A DNA stretch of 64,000 nt, from positions 1 to 64,000 of the forward strand of contig JAMCRJ010000089.1 in NCBI GenBank assembly GCA_023381645.1, read 5' to 3'. Made by a program: the position numbers and the translations under genes. The DNA is from Gammaproteobacteria bacterium. Its GTDB lineage: Bacteria > Pseudomonadota > Gammaproteobacteria > Acidithiobacillales > Acidithiobacillaceae. Below, in pieces: positions 63,420-64,000 of this stretch; within the stretch, counting starts at the first letter, position 1, and every line of letters begins with the position of its first letter. The notes beneath the pieces were generated by a model that was given only the letters and a program-made list of their open reading frames with translations, searched no databases and was not told the origin of the DNA.

Positions 63420-63448
63420 TTGATATTAATTATTTTTTGTGTTATACT
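63420..63448 (+). promoter_or_regulatory. Promoter of the AT-rich cargo operon
   Basis: TTGATA (63420-63425) and TATACT (63443-63448) are spaced by 17 bp, close to the sigma-70 consensus. It lies about 75 bp upstream of a strong ribosome binding site and the 59-aa gene. Confidence 0.7.
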
Positions 63449-63530
63449 GTGTTCTGTTTATGTTGGGTTAGTGGCAGTCAATTTAACTCATCGACTAGTC
63501 GTTTTTCTATTTAGGAGAGGTATATATATC

Positions 63531-63710
63531 ATGACGAACATTGAATTAGCAAAAAGGAGACTTTTCGACCAGAGCGCTTTAGACCTATCGAATTTCAAGA
63601 TTTATCCTGGGACAAGTCGTGATGTAACCCCGGACAAATTCGCAGAGGAGATTAACAAGATGTTATCTCAGATAGATGCGGAAGACTTTGAGGAAATGCA
63701 TTTGGAGTAA
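63531..63710 (+). CDS. 59-aa hypothetical protein in element cargo
   Basis: A short acidic protein (MTNIELAKRRLFDQSALDLSN..., ending DFEEMHLE) from the ATG at 63531, with AGGAGAGG 10 bp upstream. The upstream extension to 63402 is not used: it is hydrophobic and has no ribosome binding site. No family is recognised. It is followed 3 bp later by the ImmA/IrrE-like gene and probably works with it, for example as a partner regulator. AT content is high compared with the host. Confidence 0.6.
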   Translation: MTNIELAKRRLFDQSALDLSNFKIYPGTSRDVTPDKFAEEINKMLSQIDAEDFEEMHLE

Positions 63711-63713
63711 TTC

Positions 63714-64000
63714 ATGCCTTCGGACTATAAAAAGCTGTACGAATTCTGCCAAGAACTAACGCCAGATATACGGCGTAACGACATAAAAAACAAGGTGTTA
63801 GATATTTGCGATCAAAGAAGCGTTCGTGTAATAATAACCACCATGAACACAGCTATAATGAGGGGCGCGTTTTTAGGGCCGAAATCAGGGCACCCCTACG
63901 TTGAAAATTCCGGGGTGCCTTACATAGTCCTCGCCAGAGGATTAAATTATTGCTGGGAGCGCTTTATTTTTATCAAGGAACTGATGCATTTCTTTGATAA
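63714..64000 (+). CDS. ImmA/IrrE-like metallopeptidase-type protein, partial
   Basis: The first 95 codons are inside the window. After YCWERFIFIK comes the ELMH motif (KELMHFFD), at the place where ImmA/IrrE peptidases have the HExxH zinc motif (R-F-x-x-x-H-E-L-x-H). The first histidine is replaced by K, so zinc binding or catalysis may be impaired, unless this is a variant branch. The sequence PYIVLARGLNYC before it also fits. The ribosome binding site TTGGAG lies ahead of the ATG. C-terminus off the right edge. Confidence 0.55.
   Translation, partial: MPSDYKKLYEFCQELTPDIRRNDIKNKVLDICDQRSVRVIITTMNTAIMRGAFLGPKSGHPYVENSGVPYIVLARGLNYCWERFIFIKELMHFFD

Noticed and set aside
63302..63514. 70-codon frame before the 59-aa gene
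   Set aside because: Contains the promoter elements at 63420-63448 and has no ribosome binding site; better read as leader DNA.

Overview
The window reads as a stretch of proteobacterial chromosome, probably Acidithiobacillus or a close relative. This genus call is inference: most of the window is moderately high GC by eye, the housekeeping blocks are gamma/acidithiobacillia-like, and sulfur and redox functions recur. No rRNA, CRISPR array or replication origin was seen. The ordered core holds the sigma-70 operon, purine synthesis genes and ubiquinone genes. It is interrupted by three accessory regions.

Layout. 1-3.0 kb: edge of a DUF6502 gene, a cytochrome b561, a truncated COG4705 membrane protein and a hydrolase. 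3.2-11.2 kb: a decayed, layered genomic island built against the 3' end of tRNA-Ile2(CAT) at 11.2 kb. It carries three copies of the tRNA 3' end, two truncated copies of one integrase gene, IS3, IS30 and IS605 remnants, a VapC toxin, a HicA-like gene, a DUF924 gene, a LysR regulator, and an AT-rich cassette of a small protein, a HemW-like radical SAM enzyme and an MFS transporter. 11.3-18.1 kb (minus strand): rpsU-yqeY-mutS2-dnaG-rpoD, the macromolecular synthesis operon with mutS2 inserted. 18.3-29.0 kb: a second sigma factor, rdgB-rph, a cyclic-nucleotide-binding protein, a LON-domain protein, hemW, an orphan encapsulin-type ferritin, a pseudouridine synthase, a DHA2 efflux pump, an S11 peptidase, a TauE permease, a methyltransferase and tRNA-Ala(CGC).

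29.2-32.6 kb: a small accessory patch next to tRNA-Ala. It holds a broken Cys-rich gene, an excisionase-like HTH protein, a helicase N-terminal stub, a DprA-like protein, an AlbA_2-type ATP-binding protein and a zinc-ribbon protein. It looks like the remains of a defence-type module. 32.7-43.0 kb (minus): dapA-bamC-purB-purC-purL, tRNA-Glu, a hemolysin III protein and an AmiC-type amidase. 43.1-50.8 kb (minus): an ArsR regulator with the cysteine spacing of the persulfide sensors SqrR/BigR, followed by a TolC-MFP-RND efflux set, DUF2892, rhodanese, glutaredoxin and thioredoxin 2. I read this as one sulfur/redox-linked unit. 50.9-58.4 kb: tRNA-Gly, ubiD, a PhnD-like protein with an SCP2-like partner, tcdA, tatD, two ubiquinone hydroxylases and ubiK.

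58.36-64.0 kb: comM is cut off right after its conserved FLDEMP motif by a mobile element that runs off the right edge. The element starts with a tightly packed module: tyrosine recombinase A, a small HTH protein, a 602-aa zinc-ribbon recombinase-like protein with a degenerate catalytic core, and a GIY-YIG protein. AT-rich cargo follows with a 59-aa protein and an ImmA/IrrE-like protein. The order recombinase-small ORF-long recombinase-small ORF recalls the intA-CDS2-intB-CDS4 array of strand-biased circularizing integrative elements. This is the most likely place in the window for an under-described system.
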